From Canna indica (Eukaryota > Streptophyta > Magnoliopsida > Zingiberales > Cannaceae), in assembly GCA_034359265.1 (NCBI GenBank), contig CP136890.1:31042501-31106500 (forward strand): a DNA stretch of 64,000 nucleotides. Reading direction: 5' to 3'. This document shows, piece by piece, positions 21,533 to 33,216 of the stretch (the first letter of the stretch is position 1; every line of letters begins with the position of its first letter). The notes under the pieces are model-generated. The model was not told the DNA's origin. It searched no databases and saw only the letters and a list, made by a program, of their open reading frames with translations. A program made the position numbers and the translations under genes.

Positions 21533-22493
21533 TGTCACGTCCTGGTTCGGAGCCATCCCCATGCTCCGAGGCAACGCCGTTCCGAAACGTGACACTAGGC
21601 TACTCGAAAACCACGCAGCGGAAGAAAAATCACCAATATGTGTCACAAATGATAATCAAGCATCTCATGAAACAAATAATTACATCAAAAAGTTGGACGA
21701 TACATATATACGACAAAAGATAATTAATTCAGATACAATATTAAACATAGTATGATATATTATATATTTTACAAAACTCCAAAATATTATCAATATCAAA
21801 ATCAAAGGGTGTAAAGATGATAAAATAAAACAAAATACAAAAGCAGTCGTCATATCAAAGCTCCAGATCTACAAACTGACTATCAACTATCTACACCTCA
21901 ATCTAGAGATCAACGGCTCACCCCTGCAAGTCTGAAGCAATAACAACAGGAATCAGCGGAATGCTAAGTAGGAGTACCACAATATGATCGACAATATGTA
22001 GAAAGTATCAACTCAACGATAAACAACAATATGACCTAAGATGCAGTCAAAGACAATATATACAACAAATGCTCCGCACCTACTCCTAATCAACATCGAC
22101 CAAGTCAACGAGCGTATGGACTGTTGGGTAAAAATCCCGCATTTTACCACCCGCAGATTGGTATTAACCGTTCGCTCCAATGGTGGCGCGACTATCCCAT
22201 CCAGCAGTAGGTAGCTCGACGGACGTCATATCCGACATCCCCACACCCGAAGGTGCCCAAAGTGACTAGTCAATATCCACACCCTCACCCATATCTGGGC
22301 GGTACGGCAATAAAATGGTTCTGGAGTGAAGTCCTCTCCAAGGCCATACCTCCAGGTCGACAACTCAACTCCAACAATGCAACAAAGTGTATCACCATGA
22401 TCAATGGATAATAAAATAACATCATCGAGATCAACAATATAACAACTCCAATGATGATGACATGATCAACAGGATAATACCATAAATAACAAC
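21533..22493 (-). repeat. Gypsy LTR-like sequence, left part (split by the CACTA nest)
   Basis: Begins TGTCACGTCCTGG right at the LINE edge; read on the minus strand this is an LTR-type end in …CGTGACA. It contains spaced blocks (AGTAGGAG, a CCATCCAGCAG stretch, TATCTGGGCGG) partly shared with 52400-53580 and with 33217-33760. No coding capacity. I read it as part of a Del/Tekay-type LTR in minus orientation. The right part resumes at 33217. Confidence 0.5.
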
Positions 22494-22504
22494 CACTACT
22501 AGAA

Positions 22505-22723
22505 ATTAGGTCTTGAACAACGGCTATCAGCAACGGCCGCTCAAGCCGTTGCTATTTGCAACGGCGTTCTTACGGCCGCTCGAGCCGTTGCAGATATTTG
22601 TATCTGCAACGGCGTTCTAACGGATACGCGAGCCGTTGCAGATTATTTTAATTATCCGCAACGGCTTTCTGACGGAAAGGCGAGCCGTTGCTGATATTTT
22701 AATTATCAGCAACGGCTTTCTAA
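22505..22723 (+). repeat. 5' subterminal CAACGGC repeat array of the outer CACTA (part 1)
   Basis: Direct and inverted copies of CAACGGC/GCCGTTG spaced by 15-30 bp, e.g. AACGGCTTTCTAACGG. They continue at 26322-26447 on the other side of the nested copy. In En/Spm such motifs are bound by the TnpA protein; that role here is by analogy. Confidence 0.85.
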
Positions 22724-22737
22724 CACTACTAGAAAAA

Positions 22738-23010
22738 TGGTCATCAGCAACGGCTGATGTCGTTGCTGAGCCGTTGCTGAAGAGAAATCAGCAACGGCCA
22801 CGCCGTTGCAATAGAGCCGTGATAGAAAGTCGCGTTGCTGATGACTTAGCAACGGATCAGCAACGGCCGCTGAGTCCGTAGAAACGCCGTTAGTAAAACC
22901 CCGTCGCTAAGCCGTTACTGTAGGTCATCAGCAACGGCTTTCGATACACTTTTAGCAATGGCTTTCCCACGGACGGCCGTGATAAAGCCGTTGCTGATGA
23001 CGCATACCTG
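22738..23010 (-). repeat. 3' subterminal CAACGGC repeat array of the nested CACTA
   Basis: A dense array of CAACGGC/GCCGTTG motifs inside the 3' terminus of the nested element; counterpart of 32818-33200 in the outer copy. Confidence 0.85.
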
Positions 23011-23286
23011 GGAACAGAAAAATTAAAAATTTCAAATTTCCATTGATACATTGATACATTATCTGATACAAAACTCACACACCCATACCCTCATACACAC
23101 ATTCATTCACACATCACAAACACACCAAGATATACATCAAAATAATTATATTTATATTGATAATTATCCATGATAGTATAAAAACAATTCAAATGCAAAA
23201 TTGAAGTATCAATATCCAAACAAAATAAGTTAAACAAGTTCAATATCTCAGTAACAAGTTCAATATCCAAACAAAAAATCTCACGA

Positions 23287-24821
23287 TCACGATGGAGGAT
23301 GGTCTGGATCATATGGCGGGGTCTGGAGTGCTTGAGTGTACACCGGCGTGGACTGACTCGAGGACGATGGATTAGATGATGCCGAAGAGATGCCTGCTTC
23401 AGGATGACCTGACATGTTGCGTAGCATAGCTTGTATATCCGCCATCATCTGACTCTGGCGCTCCATTATTTCAGTCTGACGCACGACCGTGTCCTCTAGA
23501 GTCCTTATTCTGCTACTATGATCATAACTGGATCTAGAGGTGGACGACCGCTCACCAGCGACCGGAGGGGTCGGTGCCCCAAGTGGCCCTAGCACGGCTC
23601 GCGCATGACCACTATCTACGAAGCCATATACGCGGCCATGGTCCCAGCCACCTGCGGCCTCGACCCACGATGCTGCGTCAAAGTCCTCGGGGGTACCCCC
23701 GCGCTGCACCACCGTCTGGCTGTAGGTCTCCTACTCGAGTTTGATTTTTTATTTAATATTTATCATAAAACTTAAATTACAAATATATAATGAATAATTT
23801 AAACAAATATATAATTACCATAATGTATGCAGCGCGGTTATGGATGTACTCCCCCGTCCCATGTGCTCGACGGTGAGTCCGCTCAAACACCGCCATCGGG
23901 GAGGGTCGCTGGACAGTCCCGTCATCCGACACCGTCGTCTACATTTACAAAACAAATACATTAATTAGTACACATAGTAACAAATAAAATATATAATTAA
24001 AAGATATACTTACCATACGGTTTGCGTGCACTGCAAATGCAACAGAGCCGTCGGTGTGACGCGCTGCTCCCCCGACATGCGATTTCTAGCCGCATTCCGA
24101 GAAACCTCCTGCCATCGATCCGTCGACCATATCTCCACGAGCTGGTCCCATATATTCGGAGTAATCCAACCGGGGCCGTATCCCCGAGTCTCCGCGATGT
24201 TTGTGGTCCCAGCTCGGGCCATCGCTTGGGACCGAGCCTGCCCCAGCTGCCCGTTGTACCTTGCCCGGGAAATAGCCTCCCAGGCAGCATAAATGAAGGG
24301 CCTCTGGTCCTCGGCCCATGTATAGCGAGCCTGTAAAATAATAATATCAGTACCAATATTAATATATCATCATGCATGTAAATAATAATAATAATACGTG
24401 CCTCAAACTCGCGCCATAACATGTCGACGTGCTCGCTAGGCACGTGAGACCACGTAGGCCATGCCCCGTGCATGTATCGTCTAATAGTAGAAGAAATGCT
24501 CCTCGGCACTTCTTCTTGCTCGAACCTGCACAACAAAAATAAATTTTAATATTATATTATGATATAATGAATTTGTAATGATTCATAATTCATGATATAT
24601 TACCGCTCCCCAATCACGCTAATCAATCTACGTGACTCTGTGGCTGGTGGAGGCTGCCACCTGTTCGGCCCGCGTGGCCGCCTGCGTCTGGATGTACTAG
24701 CCTCGGCAGTATCATCCTCATGAGGATCAGCAACAGGAGGATCAGCAGCATGAGTAAGTGCTGGAGTCTCACCGATCGAAGACTCCGAAGCTCTCCTGTG
24801 TCGATAACCACGACCAGACAT
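23287..24821 (-). pseudogene. CACTA second gene (Transposase_24/TnpA-like), nested copy
   Basis: Five exons by comparison with the outer copy: about 24821-24604 (MSGRGYRHRR), 24525-24402, 24330-24013, 23941-23822 and 23735-23287. The middle exons give the plant Ptta/En/Spm transposase domain (YTWAEDQRPFIYAAWEA, GYGPGWITP). The last exon carries a coiled coil (LEDTVVRQTEIMERQSQMM) and a Ser/Pro tail ending PDHPPS. Codons that are stops in the outer copy are sense here (AGA and CGA). One base is missing in a C-run near 24066-24073 in exon 3, which shifts the frame away from the expected domain ending. Confidence 0.7.
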
Positions 24822-24902
24822 ATCTGTCGAACAGACATATAATCAGATTATTGTATAAATAGTAGAGATATATTTAATAAAATATATACTTTACAATTAT
24901 TC

Positions 24903-25033
24903 CTCATCATCTGAATAATAGTCTTCAAATTCTTCTTCTTCTTCTTCCTCTTCTTCCTCTTCTTCATCTTCTTCATCTCCAGCTTCCTCAATTTCATGAT
25001 CGTCATCATCAGCATATTCAACTTCTAATTCTA
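24903..25033 (-). other. Remnant of the transposase 3' end and deletion junction in the nested CACTA
   Basis: Complementary to 30812-30943 of the outer copy (the acidic Glu/Asp-rich C-terminal codons and following bases). At about 25033 the sequence jumps to the complement of about 27412, so the whole transposase body is absent. The join lies at a short AT-rich stretch (TCTAAATT). Confidence 0.85.
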
Positions 25034-25449
25034 AATTTCGGGATTTATGTTATTCGTACTGCACTTACGTTTTTGTTTTAACTATTAACTAATTATTCTA
25101 AATTTCGACAGCATCTCCCTACAGTTCTCCGAATACGCATATCATCTGGGCGCGTATCGGAGAACAAGAGAGATGTTGCCGAATTTTAGAATAATTAGAT
25201 AACAGTTAAAATAAAAACGTAAGTGCAGTACAAATAACTATATTCCCAAATTGTCCAATCAGGGACAATTCAAGAATTGTACGTCGTATAAAAGATCATA
25301 TACTTCTTTTACACGAACATATAATTCACGAACGGATCTAAGGTTTTGGTAAATCATATCCGATTCATCGATGCGTACGTGAAACATATCAACTCGTCGG
25401 ATGGATGATTATTTTCTAAATGTTTCGAGACAGTTCGAGTCCATATTGG

Positions 25450-25575
25450 ACGATTTCGGCGCGCGTCCGAAGTGTACGATTCCGGCGCGAGTTCGAAGTG
25501 GACGATTCCGGCGCGAGTCCGAATTGGACGATTCCGGCGCGCGTCCGAAGTGGACGATTTCGGCGCGCGTCCGAA
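25450..25575 (-). repeat. Approx. 27-bp tandem repeat in the CACTA leader (nested copy)
   Basis: About five units of the type GGACGATTCCGGCGCGCGTC, each ending in CGAAGT or CGAATT. The same array, with fewer clear units, is at 26897-27010 in the outer copy. Confidence 0.8.
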
Positions 25576-26003
25576 ATTAATCTAAACCCTAATAATTAAT
25601 CTAACAAATTAAATAATTAATCTAAACAATTAATTAACAATTATAAAACAATTAATTAACAATTATCAAACAAAATAATATATATATATAATTATAAATT
25701 TCGGCGCCGGAGTCCACCCTCCGGCGCCGACGTACAGTGGCCGGACACACTGTCCGGCCACTGTAGAAGGTCCGACGGTGGCCATCGGCCGAAACCCTAG
25801 AAATAGGGTTTCGGTCGGATTGATTCCCGCCGGCCGCAGGGAAGAGACGGCCGGCCGATCAACATACCTGAACAAGTTGGCAGCAGCGGGAGGAGGAAGA
25901 GGCGTCGTCGGCGTCGACAGCAGCGGCAGCGGCGGCGAGAGGCGTCGACAGGAGCGGCGACGGTAGCAGCGGGAGGAAGAAGGGTCGGGCGCGAGAGCGT
26001 GCC

Positions 26004-26013
26004 CTATATAAAC
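26004..26013 (-). promoter_or_regulatory. TATA box of the nested CACTA
   Basis: GTTTATATAG on the minus strand, between the subterminal repeats (25990-26318) and the GC-rich leader; the same position as in the outer copy. Confidence 0.6.
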
Positions 26014-26447
26014 TTATCAGCAACGGCTCACTCGCCCGTTAGAAAGCCGTTGCCGATAAGTTATCATCAGCAACGGCTCACTTATCCGTTAGAAAGCCGT
26101 TGCTGATAATTAAAATATCAGCAATGGTTCGCCTTTCCGTCAGAAAGCCGTTACTGATAATTAAAATAATCCGCAACGGCTCGGGTATCCGTTAGAATGC
26201 CGTTGCAGATACAAATATCTGCAACGGCTCGAGCGGCCGTAAGAATACCGTTGCAAATAGCAACGGCTTGAGCGGCCGTTGCTGATAGCCGTTGCTGAAG
26301 ACCAAGTTTCTAGTAGTGTAACGGATAAGTGAGCCGTTGCTGATGATAACTTATCAGCAACGGCTTTCTAACGGATAAGTGAGCCGTTGCAGATGATAAC
26401 TTATTAGCAACGGCTTTCTAACGGGCGAGTGAGCCGTTGCTGATAAG

Positions 26448-26456
26448 TTTATATAG
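26448..26456 (+). promoter_or_regulatory. TATA box of the outer CACTA
   Basis: TTTATATAG directly after the last subterminal repeat. The leader that follows has a donor-like site (CAG/GTATGC near 26577) and an acceptor-like TGATTGACAG at 27461-27470, just before the transposase ATG. This suggests a leader intron of about 0.9 kb. Confidence 0.6.
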
Positions 26457-26896
26457 GGCACCAGTCGCGCCCGACCCTTCTTCCTCCCGCTGCTGCCGCT
26501 CCTGCTCTCGCCTCTCGCCGCCGCTGCCGACGCCGACGACGCCTCTTCCTCCTCCCGCTGCTGCCGACTTGTTCAGGTATGCCTCGCCGGCCGGCCGTCT
26601 CTTCCCGTTGCGGCCGGCGGGAATCAATCCGACCGAAACCCTATTTCTAGGGTTTTGGCCGACGGCGGTCGGCCGATGGCAGCCGCCGGACCTTGTACAG
26701 TGGCCGGACAGTGTGTCCGACCACTGTACGTCGGCGCCGGAGTCCACCTGACTCCGACGCCGGAATTTATAATTTTATATGTAATTTATATTGTTTTATA
26801 ATTGTTAATTAATTGTTTTATAATTGTTAATTAATTGTTGATTAATTATTTAGATTAATTGTTTAATTTGTTAGATTAATTATTAGGGTTTAGATT

Positions 26897-27010
26897 AATT
26901 TCGGACGCGAGCCGAAATCGTCCACTTTGGACGCGCGCCGGAATCGTCCACTTCGGACGCGCGTCGGTATCGTCCACTTCGGACGCGCGCCGGAATCGTC
27001 CAATATGGAC
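26897..27010 (+). repeat. Approx. 27-bp tandem repeat in the CACTA leader (outer copy)
   Basis: About four units such as CGGACGCGCGCCGGAATCGT, spaced about 27-28 bp; counterpart of 25450-25575. Confidence 0.75.
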
Positions 27011-27199
27011 TCGAACGGTCTCGAAACATTTAGAAAATAATCATGCATCCGACGAGTTCATATGTTTCACGTACGCATCGACGAGTCGGATATGATTTAG
27101 CAAATCCTTAGATCCGTTCGGGGATTATATGTTCGTGTAAAAGAAGTAGATGATCTTTTATACGATGTACAATTCTTGAATTGTCCCTGATTGGACAAT

Positions 27200-27412
27200 T
27201 TGGGAATATAGTTATTTGTACTGCACTTACGTTTTTATTTTAACTATTATCTAATTATTCTAAATTTCGGCAACATCTCTCTTGTTCTCCGATACGCGCC
27301 CAGATGATATGCGTATTCGGAGAACTATAGGGAGATGCTGCCGAAATTTAGAATAATTAGTTAATAGTTAAAATAAAAACGTAAGTGCAGTTCAAATAAC
27401 ATAAATCCCGAA
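27200..27412 (+). repeat. Long hairpin in the transposase leader
   Basis: 27200-27295 is nearly the reverse complement of 27318-27412 (outer ends GGGAATATAGTTAT / ATAACATAAATCCC; inner arms GTTCTCCGATACGC / GCGTATTCGGAGAAC), with a short loop around CAGATGATAT. The nested copy keeps the same hairpin at about 25040-25245. It would lie in the proposed leader intron or 5' UTR. Confidence 0.85.
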
Positions 27413-27474
27413 TGGAATAGGACAATCTCACCTAAAGACATTAACCAAAGAAATTGTCATTGATTGACAGAATC

Positions 27475-30400
27475 ATGTCGGCTGATCGAAGTTGGATGTA
27501 CCGACGTCTTGATCGTGGAGCTTTAACGAATGAGTTTCGATTAGGCGTAACGTACTTCCTAAATTTCGCCTATTCGAATCAGAATTTCGTTAGCATGGGT
27601 GATCAAATCCGATGTCCGTGCCGCATTTGTTCGAATGGACGATTTTTGGATCGGGAGACTGTCACTCTGCATCTATATACCAAAGGATTTGCACCAAGAT
27701 ATTTTCTATGGACTTGTCACGGGGAGTCACGCGAAGTCGGGACGTCGAGCAATCCTGTCGTTCAGACATATGGTGAATCTTCCTCTGCTGGTGCTTCTTC
27801 ATCCGGTCAATGTAATCCCTATAGAACTATGATACTTGATAGTCTTGGGGGTCAATTCCACCTGAATGATAATGTTGATCGGCCAGTTCTTCAGACATCA
27901 GTCCCACCAGATACTACAGCGGTTGATATCACAGAAGTACAAACTGCGGTAGAGATTGAATTACCGAATAAAGAAGCTGCAGAATTTTACGAGATGTTGA
28001 AAGCTGCCGATGAACCTTTGTATGAGAATTGTCCTAAATACACTAGGTTTTCAGCAATGACACAGCTCTTAAACATCAAGGCCGATTATAATATCAGCGG
28101 AGTTGCGTATGATCGGATTGCTGGATTGATTAATGGAATTCTACCTACTGATAACAAGTTTGAGCCAACTTTTTATAAGACTAAAAAGCTAATGAGAAAA
28201 TTAGGGCCTGGGTACGAAAAAATACACGCGTGCCAAAATAACTGCATTTTATGTTATAAAGAAAATGTGCAGTTGGATAAATGCCCTGTATGTCAACACC
28301 CTCGTTACAAGGAGAAGAAATCGGTCCGACAGAAAAATATCTCGTTTAAGGTGCTTCGGTATTTTCCACTAACATCGAGGCTTCAAAGATTATTCATGTC
28401 GAAAAAGATAGCCCCCTACATGAGTTGGCATGCAAGAAGTCGTGATGATACAGTAATGACTCATCCATCTGACAGTGAAGCATGGAAACATTTGGATACA
28501 TGTTATCCTTCATTTGCTAGGGATACTAGAAATATCAGATTGGGATTGTGCACAGATGGTTTTAATCCGTTTGGACATTCTGCAACTCCTTATTCAGTTT
28601 GGCCAGTGCTGCTGACAGTTTATAATTTGCCACTGTCAATGTGCATGAAAGATGAATTTATTTATCTTTCGATGATTATTCCGGGTCCTAAGGGTCCGCG
28701 AAAAGAAATTGACATATTTCTCAGACCCTTGATAGATGAATTGAAAACATTGTGGACTGAGGGAGCTGTCACTTATGATTGTCATCGGAAGCAAAACTTC
28801 AATTTAAAGGCCGCATTCTTGTGGACAATCAATGATTTCCCCGCGTACGGCATGTTGTTGGGTTGGAGCACTCACGGCCGGCTCTCTTGTTCGTATTGTA
28901 TGGAACACTCTAAATCAATCAGTCTTCAGAACGGACGAAAAATCTCATTCTTTGATTGTCATCGTCGATTCCTACCGGTTAATCATCAGTATCGAAGGAA
29001 TCGTAATAAATTTACTAAGGGCAGAGTCGAAAGAGATTGACCACCACCGATGTTGTCTAGTGAACAAATGTTAGCACGTGTTTCAGCACTTCGAGATATA
29101 GTATTTGGTCGCAATGAAAGAGTGTCAGGTTTTGGCCAAACACACAACTGGGTGAAAAAAAGTATCTTTTGGGAATTGCCCTATTGGAGTTCATTATTAA
29201 TTCGACATAATTTAGATGTCGTACACATTGAAAAAAATGTGTTTGATAATATTTTCAACACTTTGATGGATATTTCTGGAAAAACTAAAGATAATGTCAA
29301 AGCCCGACATGATCTGAAAATACTTTATAAAAGATCAGAGTTGGAGTTACAAGAGGTCAACGGACGATATCTGAAACCGAAGGCCCTATATGTGTTAAAT
29401 AAACAACAAATCAAAGATGTTTGTCAATGGGTAAAAGAACTCAGATTACCTGATGGATATGCTTCAAACTTATCTCGATGTGTGAACGTCGATGATTGCA
29501 AAATATCAGGGATGAAGAGCCATGATTGTCATGTATTCATGCAGAGATTACTTCCGATCGCATTTCAAGATCTTCTACCTGATAATATTTGGGGTCCGTT
29601 GACTGAATTAAGTATGTTTTTTAGAAACATCTGTGCAAATGTCCTTCGAGTCGAAGATATGTCAACACTTGAAAATAATATTGTTGAAATCATATGCAAG
29701 CTGGAGCAGTTTTTCCCTCCTGCATTTTTTGACTCGATGGAGCATCTACCGATACACTTGGCATACGAGGCACGAGTTGGTGGCCCCGTTCAATATCGGT
29801 GGATGTACTTATTTGAAAGATACATGAATCGTCTGAAGAAAAAAGTAAAGAACACCACAGCTGTTGAAGGATCAATATCTGAATCCTATATCATCCAAGA
29901 AATTTCAACATTCTGCTCATTTTACTTTGAATCGACAGTACAGACAAGATTTGATCGTCTTCCACGTAACGACGACGGGGGTGTTCGACATTCAGATGGA
30001 CGTTTAAATATATTTTGTCACTCTGGTCGTGCTTTTGGTTCTCGTCCATCTCGACACTTAAGCGATGAAGAGTATCATTCGGCACACTTGTATGTATTAC
30101 TCAATTGTCCAGAGATTGAACAATTCATTGAAATATTTGACATTGAGATGGTGCAAAAATACTCTATTCACAACGATCAAGAATTGGAGAGATTACGGAA
30201 TCGTGATTTCCCTACTTGGATTCAGACTTACAGCAAAGATCACAGAGCTGAAATAGATGAAAGAATATTTGAGTTTGTTAGTGGACCGTCGCGACTTGTG
30301 TCGTGCTATAGCGGATATTTTGTTAACGGGTATAAATTTCACACGGTTGAATATTCATTTACAAAGAAGACGATGAATGCTGGGGTCTGCGAGAAAGGGA

Positions 30401-30909
30401 CAACCTATGTTGAATGTGATATGGATTTTTATGGACTGGTGGAAGAAGTGATAGAGTTGCACTACTTCGGCTTGAAATCAGTGATCCTATTTAGATGTCA
30501 TTGGTTCGATACAACAGAAAGGGGCATGAAAGTTCATCCAAAATACAAACTTGTTGAGGTTAATTACAAATCGAAATTGGCAGTAAATGAGCCTTTTATA
30601 TTGGCATCACAAGCCGAACAAGTATATTACGCGAAGTATCCGGCTCGAAATAAAGATAGAGCAGATTGGCGTGTAGTCTGTAAGACAAAAGGTAGAGGAA
30701 AAATTGATCCGATAGTAGGAGAAAATGATCCTCCTGGTTTCTATCAAGAAGATGATCTTCCTGCTGTGGATCGTATTATTCCAATACTCGAGGATGCAGA
30801 CACAACGTCAATTCAATTAGAAGTTGAATATGCTGATGATGACGATCATGAAATTGAGGAAGCTGGAGATGAAGAAGATGAAGAAGAGGAAGAAGAGGAA
30901 GAAGAATAA
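27475..30909 (+). pseudogene. CACTA transposase (TNP2/Transposase_21, TnpD-like), one in-frame stop
   Basis: Start ATG at 27475 (MSADRSWMY). Domains in order: transposase-associated zinc region (residues about 4-77, SWMYRR…CPCRICSNG); a Cys cluster (CQNNCILCYKENVQLDKCPVC, about 258-278); TNP2 transposase core (about 296-515, with WHARSRDD, LCTDGFNPFG, SYCMEH); DUF4218 (about 750-830, HLPIHLAYEARVGGPVQYRWM); DUF4216 (about 960-1055); a Glu-rich C-terminus. It is about 1144 codons, normal for this family. A TGA at 29038-29040 lies between ERD and PPPM with the frame continuing on both sides. It is otherwise open, so it was lost recently. The function would be to bind and cut CACTA ends. Confidence 0.93.
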
Positions 30910-31020
30910 GAATTCGAAGACTATTATTCAGATGATGAGGAATAATTGTAAAGTATATATTTTATTAAATATATCTCTACTATTTATACAATAATCTGAT
31001 TATATGTCTGTTCGACAGAT

Positions 31021-32533
31021 ATGTCTGGTCGTGGTTATCGACGCAGGAGAGCTTCGGAGTCTCCGATCGGTGAGACTCCAGCACTTACTCATGCTGCAGA
31101 TCCTCCGGTTGCTGATCCTCATGAGGATGATACTGCCGAGGCTAGTACATCCAGACGCAAGCGGCCACGCGGGCCAAACAGGTGGCAGCCTCCACCAGCC
31201 ACAGAGTCACGTAGATTGATTAGCGTGATTGGGGAGCGGTAATATATCATGAATTATGAATCATTACAAATTCATTATATCATAATATAATATTAAAATT
31301 TATTTTTGTTGTGCAGGTTCGAGCAAGAAGAAGTGCCGAGGAGCATTTCTTCTACTATTTGACGATACATGCACGGGGCATGGCCTACGTGGTCTCACGT
31401 GCCTAGCGAGCACGTCGACATGTTATGGCGCGAGTTTGAGGCACGTATTATTTTTTTTTTTTACATGCATGATGATATATTAATATTGGTACTGATATTA
31501 TTATTTTGCAGGCTCGCTATACATGGGCCGAGGACCAGAGGCCCTTCATTTACGCTGCCTGGGAGGCTATTTCCCGGGCAAGGTACAACGGGCAGCTGGG
31601 GCAGGCTCGGTCCCAAGCGATGGCCCGAGCTGGGACCACTAACATCGCGGAGACTCGGGGATACGGCCCCGGTTGGATTACTCCGGATATATGGGACCAG
31701 CTCGTGGGGATATGGTCGATGGATCGATGGCAGGAGGTTTCTCGGAATGCGGCCAGAAATCGCATGTCGGGGGGAGCAGCGTGTCACACCGGCGGCTCTG
31801 TTGCATTTGCAGTGCACGCGAACCGTATGGTAAGTATATCTTTTAATTATATATTTTATTTGTTACTATGTGTACTAATTAATGTATTTGTTTTGTAAAT
31901 ATAGACGACGGTGTCGGATGACGGGACTGTCCAGCGACCCTCCCCGATGGCGGTGTTTGAGAGGACTCACCGTCGAGCACATGGGACGGGGGAGTACATC
32001 GACAACCGCGCTGCATACATTGTGGTAATTATATATTTGTTTAAATTATTCATTATATATTTATAATTTAAATTTTATGATAAATATTAAACAAAAAATC
32101 AAACTCGAGTAGGAGACCTACAACCAGACGGTGGTGCAGCGCGGGGGTACCCCCGAGGACTTTGACGCAGCATCGTGGGTCGAGGCCGCAGGTGGCTGGG
32201 ACCATGGCCGCGTATATGGCTTCGCAGATAGTGGTCATGCGTGAGCCGTGCTAGGGCCACTTGGGGCACCGACCCCTCCGGTCGCTGGTGAGCGGCCGTC
32301 CACCTCTAGATCCAGTTGATCATAGTAGCAGAATAAGGACTCTAGAGGAGACGGTCGCGCGTCAGAGTCAGATGATGGAGGAGATGCATGCTATGCTACG
32401 CAACATGTCAGGTCATCCCGAAGCAGGCATCTCTTCGGCATCATCTAATCCATCGTCCTCGAGTCAGTCCACGCCGGTGTACACTCAAGCACTCCAGACC
32501 CCGCCATATGATCCAGACCATCCTCCATTGTGA
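31021..32533 (+). pseudogene. CACTA second gene (Transposase_24/TnpA-like), outer copy
   Basis: Lies 111 bp after the transposase, same strand. Exons inferred from GT/AG-type sites and from the nested copy: 31021-31238, 31317-31440, 31512-31829, 31906-32023, about 32107-32533. The second intron's donor looks like GC rather than GT. Exon 1 is basic and Pro/Arg-rich (MSGRGYRRRR, SRRKRPRGP); exons 2-4 give the Ptta/En/Spm domain (YGPGWITPDIWDQL, HTGGSVAF); the last exon is coiled coil plus Ser/Pro tail. TGA codons at 31360-31362 and 32242-32244 break it. TnpA-like proteins bind the subterminal repeats. Confidence 0.75.
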
Positions 32534-32817
32534 TCGTGAGATTTTTTGTTTGGATATTGAACTTGTTACTGAGATATTGAACTTGTTTAACTTATTTTGT
32601 TTGGATATTGACACTTCAATTTTGCATTTGAATTGTTTTTATACTATCGTGGATAATTATCAATATAAATATAATTGTTTTGATGTATATCTTGGTGTGT
32701 TTGTGATGTGTGAATGAATGTGTGTATGAGGGTATGGGTGTGTGAGTTATGTATCAGATAATGTATCAATGTATCAATGGAAATTTGAAATTTTCAATTT
32801 TTCTGTTTCCAGGTATA

Positions 32818-33200
32818 CGTCATCAGCAACGGCTTTCCCACGGCCGTCCGTGGGAAAGCCGTTGCTAAAAGTGTATCGAAAGCCGTTGCTGATGACCTAC
32901 AACAACGACTTAGCGACGGGGTTTTACTAACGGCGTTGCTACGGACTCAGTGGCCGTTGCTATTAATGTTATCAGCAACGGCTCCGGGTCTGTGGCAAAA
33001 CCGTTGCTGATAATATTTTTAGCGACGGCCCGAGCAGCCGTTGCTGATAATGTTTTGAGCGACGGCCCGAGCGGCCGTTGCTGATCTGTTGCTAAGTTAT
33101 CAGCAACGCGACTTTCTGTCACGGCTCTATTGTAACGGCGCGGCCGTTGCTGATGCTCTTCAGCAACGGCTTAGCAACGGCATCAGCCGTTGCTGATGCC
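32818..33200 (+). repeat. 3' subterminal CAACGGC repeat array of the outer CACTA
   Basis: More than fifteen CAACGGC/GCCGTTG or close variants (GCGACGGC) in direct and inverted order, ending just before the 3' terminus. Confidence 0.88.
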
Positions 33201-33216
33201 CATTTTTCTAGTAGTG

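Larger units (their letters stand above)
22724..26318 (-). mobile_element. Nested, internally deleted CACTA element, opposite orientation
   Basis: Starts CACTACTAGAAAAATGG (its 3' end) at 22724 and ends TTTCTAGTAGTG (its 5' end) at 26318, with target duplication TAA at 22721-22723 and 26319-26321. Taking it out rejoins a subterminal repeat unit of the outer copy exactly. Relative to the outer copy it lacks about 3.4 kb: a join at about 25033 links the transposase's last codons directly to the 5' leader. It keeps both ends, the leader, the promoter and the second gene, so it is a non-autonomous dSpm-like derivative. Confidence 0.93.
22494..33216 (+). mobile_element. Full-length CACTA (En/Spm) transposon, outer copy
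   Basis: Begins CACTACTAGAAA at 22494 and ends with the inverted TTTCTAGTAGTG at 33216; the 3-bp target duplication AAC flanks it (22491-22493 and 33217-33219). Without the nested copy (22724-26321, including one TAA) it is about 7.1 kb. It carries 5' subterminal CAACGGC repeats, a TATA box, a GC-rich leader, a TNP2-type transposase (27475-30909), a second multi-exon gene (31021-32533) and 3' subterminal repeats. A nonsense codon in the transposase and two in the second gene make it defective as it stands. Confidence 0.94.

Noticed and set aside
22505..23010. CRISPR-like regularly spaced repeats
   Set aside because: Spacers are themselves repeats, motifs occur in both orientations and the genome is a plant; they are CACTA subterminal repeats.
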